A DNA stretch of 64,000 bases from Ardenticatenaceae bacterium (GCA_020634395.1 JACKBU010000027.1:7066-71065), one strand, 5' to 3'; positions 27,099 through 36,017 are shown, counted from the stretch's first letter. Notes: generated from the letters alone by a model not told the origin. Numbers and translations: made by a program.

Positions 27099-28226
27099 AT
27101 GAAAGTTTACCCATCCGTTTCCCTGCTCGTTTTGCTGCTGGCCGGTTGGCTGGCCGCCTGCGCCGCCGCGCCCGCGCCTACGCCTGTCCCCTGCGATGAT
27201 GCCGGCCAGACGGCCGTTGCCCTCACCCTGCTCGACGAAAACGAGACGGCCGTCGACCGCGTGCAGGTAAGCTACCGGGTTAACGGCGGCGTCTGGCAGG
27301 ATTTGCCGGAGCGGGTGAACGGCCGTGCCCGCATCCCCGGCGGCGGCGGCGGTTACGAAATCCGCGCCCAGAAGCCGGGCTACCAGACGGGCGAAACGGC
27401 CGTCATCGTGCCCGCCGCCATCCCCCCGACCTGCGCAGTAACCACTCAGTCTATCACCCTGCAAATGGCCCTGGCCGTCTGCCCCACCAACCCCCAACCG
27501 CTGACCATCCAGGTGAAACCGGCGGTGGGCGTTGAAGGGGTGGGCGTAACGGCCGTGACCCCCAACGGCCGTGATACCCTGGCCTGCGAAACCGACGAAA
27601 ACGGCTGCCAGACCTTCCGCCTGTCGCTGAACAAACCGGGCAGCTACCAGCTTGCGCTTGAAGGGCTGCTCAGCTACGGCGCGCCCTCTGTAAACCAGGG
27701 CGTCATCTCCTACGACCTGCTCCCTTATGAGGTTGACCTGCGCTATGGTGCGCAAACGCGCACGCTGAGCGGGACAGGGGCCAGCCGCTTGGATCTGGAT
27801 TTTGCGGTTGCGCCCGATGAGGTGGGCTGCCCGCTGCCGGACCTGCGCGGGCTAACGGCCGTGGCCGACCCCGACCTGAGCACCGGCGGCCCCTACCCGC
27901 CGGTCACCATCGACCAGCAAGGGCCGCTGATCATGACGGATCTGGCGGCCGACGAATGCCAGGGGCAGCCGGTCGTCACGCCGGTGGATTTTGCCCTGAC
28001 TGTGCCCACCGGCACCCGGCTGGCGGACGTGGCCCTGCTGTATTGGCTGGATGGTGACTGGCAGGCAGGCGAATGCGCGGTGCGCGACGGCCGTTTGCTT
28101 TGCACCGCGGCGCTGCCCAATCCGCTGCTGGCCCAGCCCTACGCCGTCAAGGCCGTCGTCAACGGCGAGGAGTATATCAACACGCAGCTGCCGTTTGATA
28201 CGTTGTGCATTTTGTTCCCCTCCTGA
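27099..28226 (+). CDS. Secreted lipoprotein of unknown function
   Basis: Protein of about 375 residues. The lipoprotein signal VSLLVLLLAGWLAAC gives Cys after about residue 18, followed by a short Ala/Pro stretch. The rest is beta-rich with carboxypeptidase-regulatory-like or Ig-like segments (VQVSYRVNGGVWQDLPERV, EIRAQKPGYQTGET) and paired Cys that could form disulfides. I recognise no enzymatic motif. At least eight ACGGCCGT sites fall in this gene, the densest run seen. The ATG at 27099 starts the signal peptide; a second ATG at 27078 is in frame. Confidence 0.7.
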   Translation: MKVYPSVSLLVLLLAGWLAACAAAPAPTPVPCDDAGQTAVALTLLDENETAVDRVQVSYRVNGGVWQDLPERVNGRARIPGGGGGYEIRAQKPGYQTGETAVIVPAAIPPTCAVTTQSITLQMALAVCPTNPQPLTIQVKPAVGVEGVGVTAVTPNGRDTLACETDENGCQTFRLSLNKPGSYQLALEGLLSYGAPSVNQGVISYDLLPYEVDLRYGAQTRTLSGTGASRLDLDFAVAPDEVGCPLPDLRGLTAVADPDLSTGGPYPPVTIDQQGPLIMTDLAADECQGQPVVTPVDFALTVPTGTRLADVALLYWLDGDWQAGECAVRDGRLLCTAALPNPLLAQPYAVKAVVNGEEYINTQLPFDTLCILFPS

Positions 28227-28350
28227 TAGCTGGCTGTCCCTTCCGTTACTCGTGTGACCCCCTCGCCCTTTGCAAGGGGGCGGGGGAGAGGGTACCCGCG
28301 GTTCCACCCCGTGCCACGGCCGTTTTCCCGACCACCTTTGCAGGATCACG

Positions 28351-28728
28351 GTTCACAAAAACGGCATTTGTCTTCACAAAAGCGACAATCGTCTTCACGT
28401 TAGCAGCATTTGCCTTCACAAAAACAGCTTTTATCTTCACGTAAGCAGCATTTGCCTTCACAAAAACAGCTTTTATCTTCACGTAAGCAGCATTTGTCTT
28501 CACAAAAACAGCTTTTGTCTTCACGTAAGCAGCTTTTGTCTTCACGTAAGCGGCTTTTGTCTTCACAAAAACAGTTTTTGCCTTCGCATGCACAGCTTTG
28601 ATCTTCGCATGCACAGCTTTTGCCTTCGCATGTACAGCTTTGATCTTCGCATGTACAGCTTTTGCCTTCGCGTGTACAGCTTTGATCTTCGCATGCACAG
28701 CTTTTGCCTTCACAAAAACGATTTTCCC
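28351..28728. repeat. 21-bp tandem array, 18 units
   Basis: Eighteen head-to-tail 21-bp units fill most of the 28227-28792 gap. The left units resemble CTTCACAAAAACAGCTTTTG, alternating with CTTCACGTAAGCAGC-type units. The right units are CTTCGCATGCACAGC-type. Because 21 is a multiple of three and units lack stops, several frames stay open on both strands and give 7-residue periodic peptides such as KAVHAKI (minus). No start with a good ribosome site was found, so I treat it as non-coding. The unit carries an A-tract and a T-tract in fixed phase. The left flank (28258-28290) also has a C-rich/G-rich hairpin. Confidence 0.9.
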
Positions 28729-28792
28729 CGACCCCGACGGCCGTGAAGGTTTGTGTAGCGAAGGGGGAACGAGGCTGTGCTAAAATAAGCCC

Positions 28793-30115
28793 ATGACAGG
28801 CAGCAAACAGACAGATGTGGTTATAGTCGGCTCGGGGCCGGGCGGGGCGACCGTGGCGCGGCAGTTGGCGCGGGCCAACGCTGGTCTGGCCGTTACCCTG
28901 CTGGAGCGTGGGCGCGATTGGCGCGGCAGCGCCCTCTATGGCACCTATCCCGGCGCGATGCTCTACAGCGACCGCCGCTCGCTGCTCTTCACCGCCGAAG
29001 GGCTGAACATCATCCGCCCGCTCATGCTGGGCGGGGCCACGAGCATGTACTGCGGCTGCGCGGCACGGCCGTTGCCCTTCTGGCAGGCCAAGTACGGCAT
29101 CAACCTGGACCCCTACGCCGACGAAACGATCGACGAACTGCACATCGCCCCGCTGCCCGCCGAGCTGCGCGGCGCGGCCTCCACCCGCATCGCCGCCGCC
29201 GCTGCCGAATTGGGCCTGGAGTGGCAGCCCCAGGACAAATTCATGTCTCCGGCGCGTGCGCCGCACTTCCACTGCGAAGCGACCTGCATGTTGGGCTGCC
29301 GCTGCGGGGCGAAGTGGAACGCCGCCGAATTTGTGGATGAGGCGGTGGCTGGCGGGCTGGATTTGTGGACCGGGGCGCGCGTGGACCGCGTGCTGCATGA
29401 GGCTGGCGTGGTGACGGGGGTGGTGGGGAAAGTGGGGGGACGGCCGTTCACCATCCATGCCCCCATCGTCATCCTGGCCGCCGGGGGCATTGGCACACCG
29501 CGCATTTTGCAGCGCAGCGGCCTACCCGCCGCCGGGCAGGGCATGACCATGGATACCACCGTGATGGTCTACGGCTACGCGCCGGACAAAGGCAATGGCA
29601 CGGAGCCGCCCATGACCTGGAGTTACGCCGACGACGAGTTGGGCGTGCTCTTTTCCACGCTCATCGATCCCTGGCTGCTCTACCCCCTCATCATGGCCCT
29701 GAAAGGCCCGGCCTACCCGCTGACCTGGCACCGCTGGGGGCGCACCTATGGTGTGATGATCAAGTTGAAGGATGAAATCAGCGGCGGGGTGGGCGCAGAC
29801 GGCCGTATCCATAAAGGTCTCACCGCCCACGACCGGCAGCGTATGGCCCGCGCCGAAGCCGTCGCCGGGCAGATTTTGCGGCAGGCCGGCTGCGACCCGG
29901 ACACCATTTTTACCACGCCCATTCGCGGCACCCATCCCAGCGGCACCGTGCGCCTGGGAACCATGCTGGACACCGACCTGCAAACCGAGATCGAAAATTT
30001 GTACGTCTGCGACGCCAGCGTCTTCCCGGAAGCGCTGGCCCGGCCAACGGTGCTGACCATCATCGCCCTGGCCAAACGGCTGGCGGCCCACCTGCAAAAC
30101 GCCTATGATGCCTAA
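28793..30115 (+). CDS. GMC-family FAD oxidoreductase
   Basis: Protein of 440 residues. The N-terminus is VVIVGSGPGGATVARQLA, the FAD motif. The C-terminus has the GMC_oxred_C block GTHPSGTVRLG and LYVCDASVFPEALARPTVLT. Such enzymes oxidise alcohols, sugars or sterols. A Cys-rich stretch (CEATCMLGCRCG, near residue 162) is unusual and may be structural or bind metal. A -10-like TAAAAT at 28781-28786 lies only 6 bases before the ATG and no Shine-Dalgarno is seen, suggesting a leaderless transcript. Its end overlaps the following kinase gene by 11 bases. Confidence 0.82.
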   Translation: MTGSKQTDVVIVGSGPGGATVARQLARANAGLAVTLLERGRDWRGSALYGTYPGAMLYSDRRSLLFTAEGLNIIRPLMLGGATSMYCGCAARPLPFWQAKYGINLDPYADETIDELHIAPLPAELRGAASTRIAAAAAELGLEWQPQDKFMSPARAPHFHCEATCMLGCRCGAKWNAAEFVDEAVAGGLDLWTGARVDRVLHEAGVVTGVVGKVGGRPFTIHAPIVILAAGGIGTPRILQRSGLPAAGQGMTMDTTVMVYGYAPDKGNGTEPPMTWSYADDELGVLFSTLIDPWLLYPLIMALKGPAYPLTWHRWGRTYGVMIKLKDEISGGVGADGRIHKGLTAHDRQRMARAEAVAGQILRQAGCDPDTIFTTPIRGTHPSGTVRLGTMLDTDLQTEIENLYVCDASVFPEALARPTVLTIIALAKRLAAHLQNAYDA

Positions 30116-31397
30116 TCCAACCCCAACCAACGACCTGTTGAACAACAAACTGCGGGCCATCATCGAAGTGGCCGAGGTGCTCACCGCCCAGCTGGAGCTG
30201 CCGCAGCTCTTGCAGTCGGTGATAGAGAAGATTACCGATCTGCTGGAGCCGGCGGAGTTTGGCGTGATTTTGTTATGGAATCCGCAGGCGGAAGTTTTTC
30301 AGCCGCAGGCGGTGTGGGGGCCGGCGCTGGCCGACCGGGCGGCGGTGCTGGCGATGCGCCTGGAGCCTGGGGAATCGGTGACCGGCCGGGTCTTTACGGA
30401 AAATAAGGCGCGGCTGTTGGAAACGGAAACGGCCGTGGCCGCCGAAAAAAGCAGCCTGCGCCCGGATAATTTACAGGCGATGGTCCGCGCATACGGCCGT
30501 GACATCCTGCCGCGCAGCCTCGTCGCCGCGCCCATCACCGCTGGCCAGGAGAAATATGGCGTGTTGGTGCTGGAAACCTTGCAAGGCCCGCTCACCTTCA
30601 CGCCCGGCGACGTGCCCTTCGTGCAGGCCCTGGCCGAGCTAATTGGACTGGAGATTGATCGCATGCGCCTGGATGCGGCCGCCGCCGCCAGCCGCGAAGC
30701 CCACGAAGCCAACCGCCTGCGCACCGAGATTTTAGCCACCCTGTCCCACGAGATGCGCACGCCGCTGGCGGCCATCAAAGGGTACGCCACGGCGCTGCTT
30801 TTGGAGGAGGTCACCTGGTCGCCCGACAAGAGCCGTGAATTTTTGCAGCTCATCGAGGCGGAATGTGACAACCTGGAAGGCATGATCACTCAGATTCTCG
30901 ATTCGTCGCTTATCGACGTGGGGCAGTTGGAAATTGAACCGCAGCCGGTGCGGCTGCCGCGTATGGCCCAGGAAATTATGGAAGAGATGCAGCGGCAAAC
31001 GCGCAAGCACCGCTTCGTGATTGATTTTCCGGCCCAGTTCCCCATCGTTGACGCCGACCCGCAGCGCATGAAGCAGGTCATCCGCAATATTTTAGACAAC
31101 GCCATCAAATACTCGCCCGATGGCGGGTTGGTGGTCATCCGGGGCAGGGTCCGCGCCGAGGATGTGGTGGTAAGCGTGGCCGATCAGGGCGTGGGCATCT
31201 CGCCGGAGGATCTGATCCCCCTGTTCGACAAATATTTCCGGGTGAAAGCGCCGACCGGCTACCACGTGCCCGGCACGGGGCTGGGCCTGCCGGTGTCGCG
31301 GGCCATCGTGGAAGCCCACGGCGGCCGTATTTGGGCCGACAGCACGGTCGGCGAGGGCACGACGCTGAATTTTTCTATCCCGTTACATGATTTTTGA
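30105..31397 (+). CDS. GAF-domain sensor histidine kinase
   Basis: Protein of 430 residues without membrane segments. A GAF domain spans about 30-190. HisKA follows with the phospho-acceptor in LSHEMRTPLAAIKGY (His about 215). The ATPase domain has RNILDNAIKYSPDGG, VADQGVGISPED and GTGLGLPVSRAIVEAHGG. It senses an unknown cytoplasmic ligand or redox state and likely phosphorylates the PhoB-type regulator at 31691. The start (two consecutive ATGs) overlaps the GMC gene, suggesting coupling. Confidence 0.9.
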   Translation: MMPNPTPTNDLLNNKLRAIIEVAEVLTAQLELPQLLQSVIEKITDLLEPAEFGVILLWNPQAEVFQPQAVWGPALADRAAVLAMRLEPGESVTGRVFTENKARLLETETAVAAEKSSLRPDNLQAMVRAYGRDILPRSLVAAPITAGQEKYGVLVLETLQGPLTFTPGDVPFVQALAELIGLEIDRMRLDAAAAASREAHEANRLRTEILATLSHEMRTPLAAIKGYATALLLEEVTWSPDKSREFLQLIEAECDNLEGMITQILDSSLIDVGQLEIEPQPVRLPRMAQEIMEEMQRQTRKHRFVIDFPAQFPIVDADPQRMKQVIRNILDNAIKYSPDGGLVVIRGRVRAEDVVVSVADQGVGISPEDLIPLFDKYFRVKAPTGYHVPGTGLGLPVSRAIVEAHGGRIWADSTVGEGTTLNFSIPLHDF

Positions 31398-31406
31398 GGG
31401 CGGGAG

Positions 31407-31649
31407 TGGAGATTGGAGACTGAGTAGTTAAAAAAATGACGTCATTCCGAGGAGTCTTCGACGAGCAATCCCGACAAACTGGATATTTTAGGTGAACGGG
31501 ATGCTTCGGAGGATGCTTCGGCGGCCTCAGCACAGGCTCTCAGCATGACAGAAAACTCACCATAGGTGTAATTCATGGCAGTTTTTTAAACTACCGAAAC
31601 TGGAGACTACTAGGTATTAGAGACGGCCGGTCTCCAGTCTCCAATCTCC
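31407..31649. repeat. Heptamer repeats flanking a possible 171-bp MITE-like element
   Basis: TGGAGAT/TGGAGAC heptamers at 31407-31427 are mirrored by inverted copies at 31629-31649 and partial ones near 31600. Between them, GTAGTTAAAAAAA (31424-31436) and TTTTTTAAACTAC (31582-31594) form imperfect terminal inverted repeats. An inner imperfect pair also exists, CGTCATTCCGAG near 31440 and CTCAGCATGACA near 31540. No gene is inside. It may be a non-autonomous element or a folded spacer between the kinase and regulator genes. Confidence 0.5.
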
Positions 31650-31690
31650 CGCCCCAAATAATTTTTCCGACGACGCAGCAGGGTACAGCC

Positions 31691-32392
31691 ATGACCGAAA
31701 AACAAACGATTTTGATTGTGGAAGACGAGCCGAAGATTGTGCGCCTGGTGCGCGAGGTGATGACGGCGACCGGGTTTGAGGTGCTGACGACGGGGGATGG
31801 GGAGGAGGCGGTGCGGTTAACGGCCGTATCCCAACCCGACCTGCTGCTCCTGGACATCGTGCTTACCAGCGACCTGGATGGCTTTGGCGTGGCCCGCCGC
31901 GTGCGCGAGTTTTCCGATGTGCCCATCATCCTGCTCACGGCCAAAGTGCAGGAATCGGATATCCTGCGCGGCTTCGACGCCGGGGCCGACGACTACGTGA
32001 CCAAGCCGTTCAGCGCTAAGGAACTCCTGGCCCGCGTGCGGGCCGTGCTGAAGCGGGCCAATCGCGCCGAAGGCGAGGTGTTCGATGCGGAGATCATCTG
32101 CGGGCCGCTGCGCATCGACCTGGCGCGGCGGCGCGTGGCCGTGGCCGGCGAAAACGTGCATCTAACACGCACAGAGTACAACCTCCTGCACGAGCTGGCC
32201 AGGCATCAAAATCAGGTGCTGCTGCACGAACAGTTGTTAACGGCCGTGTGGGGGCCAGAGTACCGCGACGACCTCGATTACCTGCGGGCTTACATCCGCT
32301 ACTTGCGCCGCAAGCTGGAGCCAGACCCGGCCAACCCGGCGCTGATCGTCACCGTGCCGGGGGTCGGTTACATGCTGGAGTGCCCCGGCTAA
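31691..32392 (+). CDS. OmpR/PhoB-family response regulator
   Basis: Protein of 233 residues. Receiver domain 1-120 has the acidic pair (VEDE), phospho-acceptor Asp in LLLLDIVL (about 55), and Lys in YVTKPFSAKE. Residues 135-231 are the winged helix, ending RRKLEPDP and VPGVGYMLE. It is the probable partner of the GAF kinase 293 bp upstream. Targets are unknown. The 138 bp after the gene contain two ACGGCCGT sites but no clear terminator. Confidence 0.92.
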   Translation: MTEKQTILIVEDEPKIVRLVREVMTATGFEVLTTGDGEEAVRLTAVSQPDLLLLDIVLTSDLDGFGVARRVREFSDVPIILLTAKVQESDILRGFDAGADDYVTKPFSAKELLARVRAVLKRANRAEGEVFDAEIICGPLRIDLARRRVAVAGENVHLTRTEYNLLHELARHQNQVLLHEQLLTAVWGPEYRDDLDYLRAYIRYLRRKLEPDPANPALIVTVPGVGYMLECPG

Positions 32393-32530
32393 TCCCCTGA
32401 ATCTGCCAATTTTCATACAATTTTCATGGGCGACGGCCGTTTTTCTATGCGTTTTTGACGGCCGTCATGTTACAGTGTTGCCTATGACCATTCCCTACTA
32501 TTTCCTCATGACAGAAGGAGTTTCTGAACC

Positions 32531-33079
32531 ATGACCCGAACCGCTCTGGCGGAGCCAAACGTTCTGCCCAATACCCAATTCATCTTGCTGCCGGAAACGG
32601 CTGACCAACTGCGCGACCAGGCCCTTGAGCAGGCGCGCCACAAAATGCCGCTCCCGCTGCGGCAGGCCGAGCTGAAGGACCTGCTGCTGCGGGCTGATTT
32701 TGTCGAGTATTTCAAGTTTAACCTGGCGCATGGCCTGGCCCAGACGCTGGCCGGCGTTGACGAGCAGGTGCAGGCTGTGCACTATTTTGACCCTAACTTA
32801 AACCCGGACGCGCAAACGGAAACGGCCGTGCCCCTCGATCCCACCATCAACCTGCTCGTCGAAGTGCAAGCCCCTTCGCCGGCCTTGAAGTCGTTTGTGG
32901 CGGCGCTGGACGGCTATCTGACCGATGCCGTGCGCGTATTGCCCACGCCGCTGTTTGTATCTTTGCATTCGCTGACCAACGTGATGCTGGTGACGGCCGA
33001 AGACGTGGCCCGGCGGCGCGGCTTCGCCCTGATTCTAGATTCCATCTACACGCCTACCCGGCGGCTTTGGCCGCAGTAG
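32531..33079 (+). CDS. Uncharacterised 182-residue protein
   Basis: I do not recognise this protein. It is soluble, acidic to neutral, with a helical N-terminal half (ETADQLRDQALEQARHKMPL) and a C-terminal alternating hydrophobic pattern (LFVSLHSLTNVMLVTAEDVARRR). There is no signal peptide, Cys pair or metal motif. AGAAGGAGTTTC precedes the ATG, and codon use, including an ACGGCCGT site (ETAVP), matches neighbours, so it is likely real. A terminator hairpin follows at 33146-33180. Confidence 0.65.
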   Translation: MTRTALAEPNVLPNTQFILLPETADQLRDQALEQARHKMPLPLRQAELKDLLLRADFVEYFKFNLAHGLAQTLAGVDEQVQAVHYFDPNLNPDAQTETAVPLDPTINLLVEVQAPSPALKSFVAALDGYLTDAVRVLPTPLFVSLHSLTNVMLVTAEDVARRRGFALILDSIYTPTRRLWPQ

Positions 33080-33145
33080 AGGTAGACCGTCTCCTTGGTC
33101 ACTCATCTGATTTCGCTCATCAGATAGTGGTTAAATCCTTTTGTG

Positions 33146-33180
33146 GGGCGAGGCGCACGATGTGCCTCGCCCGCTTTTTT
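33146..33180 (+). terminator. Terminator after the 32531 gene
   Basis: GGGCGAGGC (33146-33154) pairs with GCCTCGCCC (33164-33172), followed by GC and six T. Similar GGGGCGAG-type stems occur at 58319. Confidence 0.8.
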
Positions 33181-33239
33181 CGCGGCTGCGTTTCTCATTT
33201 CACAATTGACAATTCGCCTTTCCCCCTTCACAATTCCTC

Positions 33240-34277
33240 ATGCTTCCCAACCAACTGCGCGACCGTCTGGCTCAGTTTCCCCGCCTGCCGCTGGCGCAGC
33301 TGCCCACGCCCCTGGAGCCTTTGCCCCGGCTGACGGCCGTCTTGGGCGGCCCCGCTCTCCTCATCAAACGCGACGACAATATCGGGCCGGCCTTTGGCGG
33401 CAACAAAGGGCGCAAACTGGCTTTCCTGCTGGCCGAGGTGCTGCGCCGGGGCCAGCGCAAAGTCATCACCTACGGCGGCCTCCAGTCTAACCACGCCCGC
33501 ATGACGGCCGCTGCCTGCGCCCACCTGGGACTGGAAGCGCACCTGTTCTTTTTTGAGAAACGGCCGTCCACCCTGCAGGGCAACCTCTTCCTCGATGCGC
33601 TTCTCGGCGCAAAGCTGCACTTCATCCCCTTCGGCGGCGGCGGTGACGCCTCCATGACGCTGGAAGCCACCAACCGGCTGGTGCGGCTGGTCTCCGCGGT
33701 GTTGGTGGGGCCGGGCGCGTACTTCATGCCCGTCGGCGGCCACACCGTCACCGGCTGCCTGGGCTACGTGGACGCGGCGCTGGAAATCCACGAGCAGGCA
33801 GTGAGTTTGGGGCTGGATTTGGCCCGGGTGACGGTGCTGACGGCGGCCGGGTCCGGCGGCACGCTGGCCGGTCTGCTGGCCGGTTTTACCCTGCTCGGCT
33901 CACCGATTCGCGCGCTGGGCATTGACGTGGGCAAGCTGTGGAAGGCGTTTCCGGCCAGCCTGGCCCGTCTGGCGGGTGAGTTGTGCGCCGCGCTGGGCGA
34001 AGTCCACACCTTTCACCCGGCCGACGTGCCCCTCATCGAAGGGACCTATGTGGGACCGGGCTACGCCGTGCTGACCGATGCGTCGCGCACGGCCGTGCGC
34101 CTGCTGGCGCGCACCGAAGGCATTTTGCTGGACCCGGTGTACACGGGCAAAGCGCTGGCGGGGTTGATGGATCTGGTGGGGAACGGCCGTTTCACCCCCG
34201 ACGAAACAGTGATTTTTCTGCATACCGGGGGCTTTCCGGGACTGTGGGCGTTTTCGGGAATGGAGATTAAAGACTAG
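33240..34277 (+). CDS. D-cysteine desulfhydrase / ACC deaminase family PLP enzyme
   Basis: Protein of 345 residues of the tryptophan-synthase-beta fold. The PLP Lys lies in FGGNKGRKLAFLLAE, followed by YGGLQSNHARMTAAA. The phosphate-binding loop is TAAGSGGTLAG. The late DPVYTGKALAGL is typical of D-cysteine desulfhydrases and ACC deaminases. It would break D-cysteine (or a related amino acid) into pyruvate, sulfide and ammonia. No Shine-Dalgarno is seen; the leader has a 7-bp repeat (CACAATT, GACAATT). The last codons, encoding EIKD and stop, run into a heptamer repeat. Confidence 0.85.
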   Translation: MLPNQLRDRLAQFPRLPLAQLPTPLEPLPRLTAVLGGPALLIKRDDNIGPAFGGNKGRKLAFLLAEVLRRGQRKVITYGGLQSNHARMTAAACAHLGLEAHLFFFEKRPSTLQGNLFLDALLGAKLHFIPFGGGGDASMTLEATNRLVRLVSAVLVGPGAYFMPVGGHTVTGCLGYVDAALEIHEQAVSLGLDLARVTVLTAAGSGGTLAGLLAGFTLLGSPIRALGIDVGKLWKAFPASLARLAGELCAALGEVHTFHPADVPLIEGTYVGPGYAVLTDASRTAVRLLARTEGILLDPVYTGKALAGLMDLVGNGRFTPDETVIFLHTGGFPGLWAFSGMEIKD

Positions 34278-34320
34278 AGACTGGAGACTTTCCAGCTTCC
34301 AATCTCTAATCTCCAATCTC
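34261..34320. repeat. Heptamer repeats at the dcyD-like gene end
   Basis: The 3' end of the gene and the spacer to holA consist of 7-bp units: TGGAGAT, TAAAGAC, TAGAGAC, TGGAGAC, then inverted TCCAGCT, TCCAATC, TCTAATC, TCCAATC. The gene's TAG stop (34275-34277) lies within a unit. The two halves can pair as a hairpin between convergent genes. Confidence 0.85.
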
Positions 34321-34321
34321 C

Positions 34322-35275
34322 CTACGGCGCAGTCAACGCCGCGACCAGCAGATTCAGCGCCGTCACCATGTCGTTGCGGCCGGTTTTGACGGCCACGTCC
34401 ACGTCCAGCAGGTGGCGGTAGATTTGCTCCAGCTGGGGCAGGCTGAACTGAGCGCTTTGCTGGTGGAGCTTCCCGGCGACGAAGCTGTGCATTTTCAGCC
34501 GCTGGCTGATGGCCGGGGGGCGGCTGCCCGCGTCAACCATCTCTTTTACCTGGATCAACAGCCGGAACTGGCGCACAAACATCGAGAAAAGATAAAAGGG
34601 ATCGGCTCCTTCCTGTAACTTTTGCTGCAGCAGCAGCGAAGCTTTTTTGCTGTTGCGGTTGCCCAGCGCGTCTACCAGATCAAATATGCTGGCTTCGGCC
34701 AGGTAAGGCGATAACAACGCCACATCTTCGCCGGTAATTTCGGCTGTGCCTTTGTAGAGCGTGAGTTTCTCGATTTCGTTTTCCAGGATTTGCAGGTTGT
34801 TGCCGATGTTGGTGGTAAGCAGATGCACGGCGTGGGGGGCGATACGGCCGTTTCGCTCCTCCACCTGCTGCCGGATCCACCGCTCTAGCTGGGAACCTTC
34901 CAGCGGTTTGAACAGCTTCTCGTAACCCGACTTTTCTGTTTGGGCCAGCTTCACGATGGGATGGCTGCCCGGCAGCGCTTCCGCTTCCAGAAAGACCAGC
35001 CGCGTCGTTTCTGGCAGTTGGGGCAGGTACGCGGCCAGCTCCTTCAGGTAGCTTTTGTCTGGCTTAGCGGCAAACAGCCCGGAGACGATGACCAGCCGCG
35101 CTTTGGCCAGGAAGGGCATGGCGCTGCTGGCCTGCTGCAGTTGGTTCAGCGGCACAAAGCCGTCCAGTCGGGTTGTGTTCAAATCCAGCATGGCCGGATC
35201 GCCCAGTTTGCCGATCAAGTCAGCCAGCGTTTCTTTTTGCGAGTGGGTGTCTTCCCCGTGAAAGATGTAGAACAT
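34322..35275 (-). CDS. holA: DNA polymerase III delta subunit
   Basis: Protein of 317 residues, usual HolA length. It opens MFYIFHGEDTHSQKETL and contains the family's LVIVSGLF, NNLQILENEIEKLTLY and SIFDLVDALGNRN. Delta opens the sliding clamp as part of the clamp loader. It is last in a minus-strand row GGT-DUF711-MurE-DUF6391-HolA. No Shine-Dalgarno is visible; the 65-bp leader is a heptamer repeat hairpin that could affect translation. Confidence 0.9.
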   Translation of the reverse strand: MFYIFHGEDTHSQKETLADLIGKLGDPAMLDLNTTRLDGFVPLNQLQQASSAMPFLAKARLVIVSGLFAAKPDKSYLKELAAYLPQLPETTRLVFLEAEALPGSHPIVKLAQTEKSGYEKLFKPLEGSQLERWIRQQVEERNGRIAPHAVHLLTTNIGNNLQILENEIEKLTLYKGTAEITGEDVALLSPYLAEASIFDLVDALGNRNSKKASLLLQQKLQEGADPFYLFSMFVRQFRLLIQVKEMVDAGSRPPAISQRLKMHSFVAGKLHQQSAQFSLPQLEQIYRHLLDVDVAVKTGRNDMVTALNLLVAALTAP

Positions 35276-35276
35276 T

Positions 35277-35346
35277 GTAGCTGTTAGCTGCTAGCTTTTA
35301 GCTGTTAGTGGTTTGTCTACTCTCAACTAACAACTATCAGCTATCC
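35277..35346. repeat. Heptamer repeats between DUF6391 gene and holA
   Basis: Units of the TAGCTGT/TAGCTGC/TAGTTGT type on one side (35282-35311) and inverted CAACTAA, CAACTAT, CAGCTAT (35324-35345) on the other can fold as a hairpin. The DUF6391 stop codon (35341-35343) is inside the repeat. Confidence 0.8.
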
Positions 35347-35916
35347 CTTAGTCCGAATGCGGTAGGCGGCTGCCTGGCGGTCCTGGCTGCTGCCGGTGAG
35401 CAAAAGCTGGAAGAGACGGGTGATGGGAGAAGGCTGGATTTTTTCGATGCTGACGAGCTGCATATCGCGCAGGTCGCCGTCGGTGGTGAAGCGGGCCTGG
35501 AGGTAAATGCCTAACGGCCGTGACACAATCAGCGCCACGACCACGGCCAGCACGGCTGAGGGCAGGGCATTGGCGATAACAGAGAGGTCCAGCGACGGCC
35601 GTCGCTGCCGCCTTTGCTCCAGGGCCAGCGTCGTCTGGGCGGCCAGGGTGGCCATGGTGGCTGTGGTGAGCAGCACGGTACCGCAGTTGGGATGCACCGC
35701 CAGGCCGCTCTCGCCGCCCTTCATGCGCCGGTACGCTTCCTCCACGGCGTTAAACACGTCCTCCTGCGACACGCTGCCATAAATATTCAGGTGAAAACCG
35801 CGATGATCCGAATTGCCCTGCGCGCTAAAATCCCTGTGCTTCTCGCTGAGCACGTGGATGGTGGCGTGTTCCAACCCGTGGTTACGTTGTATCCGGCTAA
35901 TGGTTTCTGAAAGCAT
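35341..35916 (-). CDS. DUF6391 family protein
   Basis: Protein of 191 residues. It begins MLSETISRIQRNHGLEHATI, characteristic of the DUF6391 family, and has a conserved LAVHPNCGTVLLTTATMATLAA followed by a hydrophobic segment (ANALPSAVLAVVVALIVS), probably membrane associated. Function is unknown. The ATG at 35916 has GGAGGTAATT directly upstream, which decides the start. It follows murE on the same strand across a heptamer hairpin. Confidence 0.8.
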   Translation of the reverse strand: MLSETISRIQRNHGLEHATIHVLSEKHRDFSAQGNSDHRGFHLNIYGSVSQEDVFNAVEEAYRRMKGGESGLAVHPNCGTVLLTTATMATLAAQTTLALEQRRQRRPSLDLSVIANALPSAVLAVVVALIVSRPLGIYLQARFTTDGDLRDMQLVSIEKIQPSPITRLFQLLLTGSSQDRQAAAYRIRTKG

Positions 35917-35956
35917 AATTACCTCCACAGAATGGTCAAATGTTAATCGGGGCAAC

Positions 35957-36017
35957 TAGAGACTGGAGATTGGAGATTGTTGGAAGCTCCAATCTCCAGT
36001 CTCTAATCGCCAATCTC
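35957..36017. repeat. Heptamer repeats: 19-bp perfect hairpin at the murE end
   Basis: TAGAGACTGGAGATTGGAG (35957-35975) is the exact reverse complement of 35987-36005, with an 11-base loop; each arm is built of 7-bp units. The murE stop codon (36003-36005) lies inside the right arm and further partial units continue to 36017 within the gene's last codons. It can act as a terminator-like hairpin after murE. Confidence 0.9.

Noticed and set aside
28246..28728. CRISPR array
   Set aside because: Units are contiguous 21-mers without unique spacers, and no cas genes are present. The arrays at 50047 and 62428 fail for the same reason.
28246..29458. Long repeat-spanning open frames (Lys/Ala-, Cys- or Leu/His-rich)
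   Set aside because: They remain open only because the 21-bp unit lacks stops; they lack ribosome sites and one runs antisense through the GMC gene.
33067..33333. Short gene between 32531 and the D-cysteine desulfhydrase
   Set aside because: It spans a terminator and overlaps the desulfhydrase start in another frame without a start signal.
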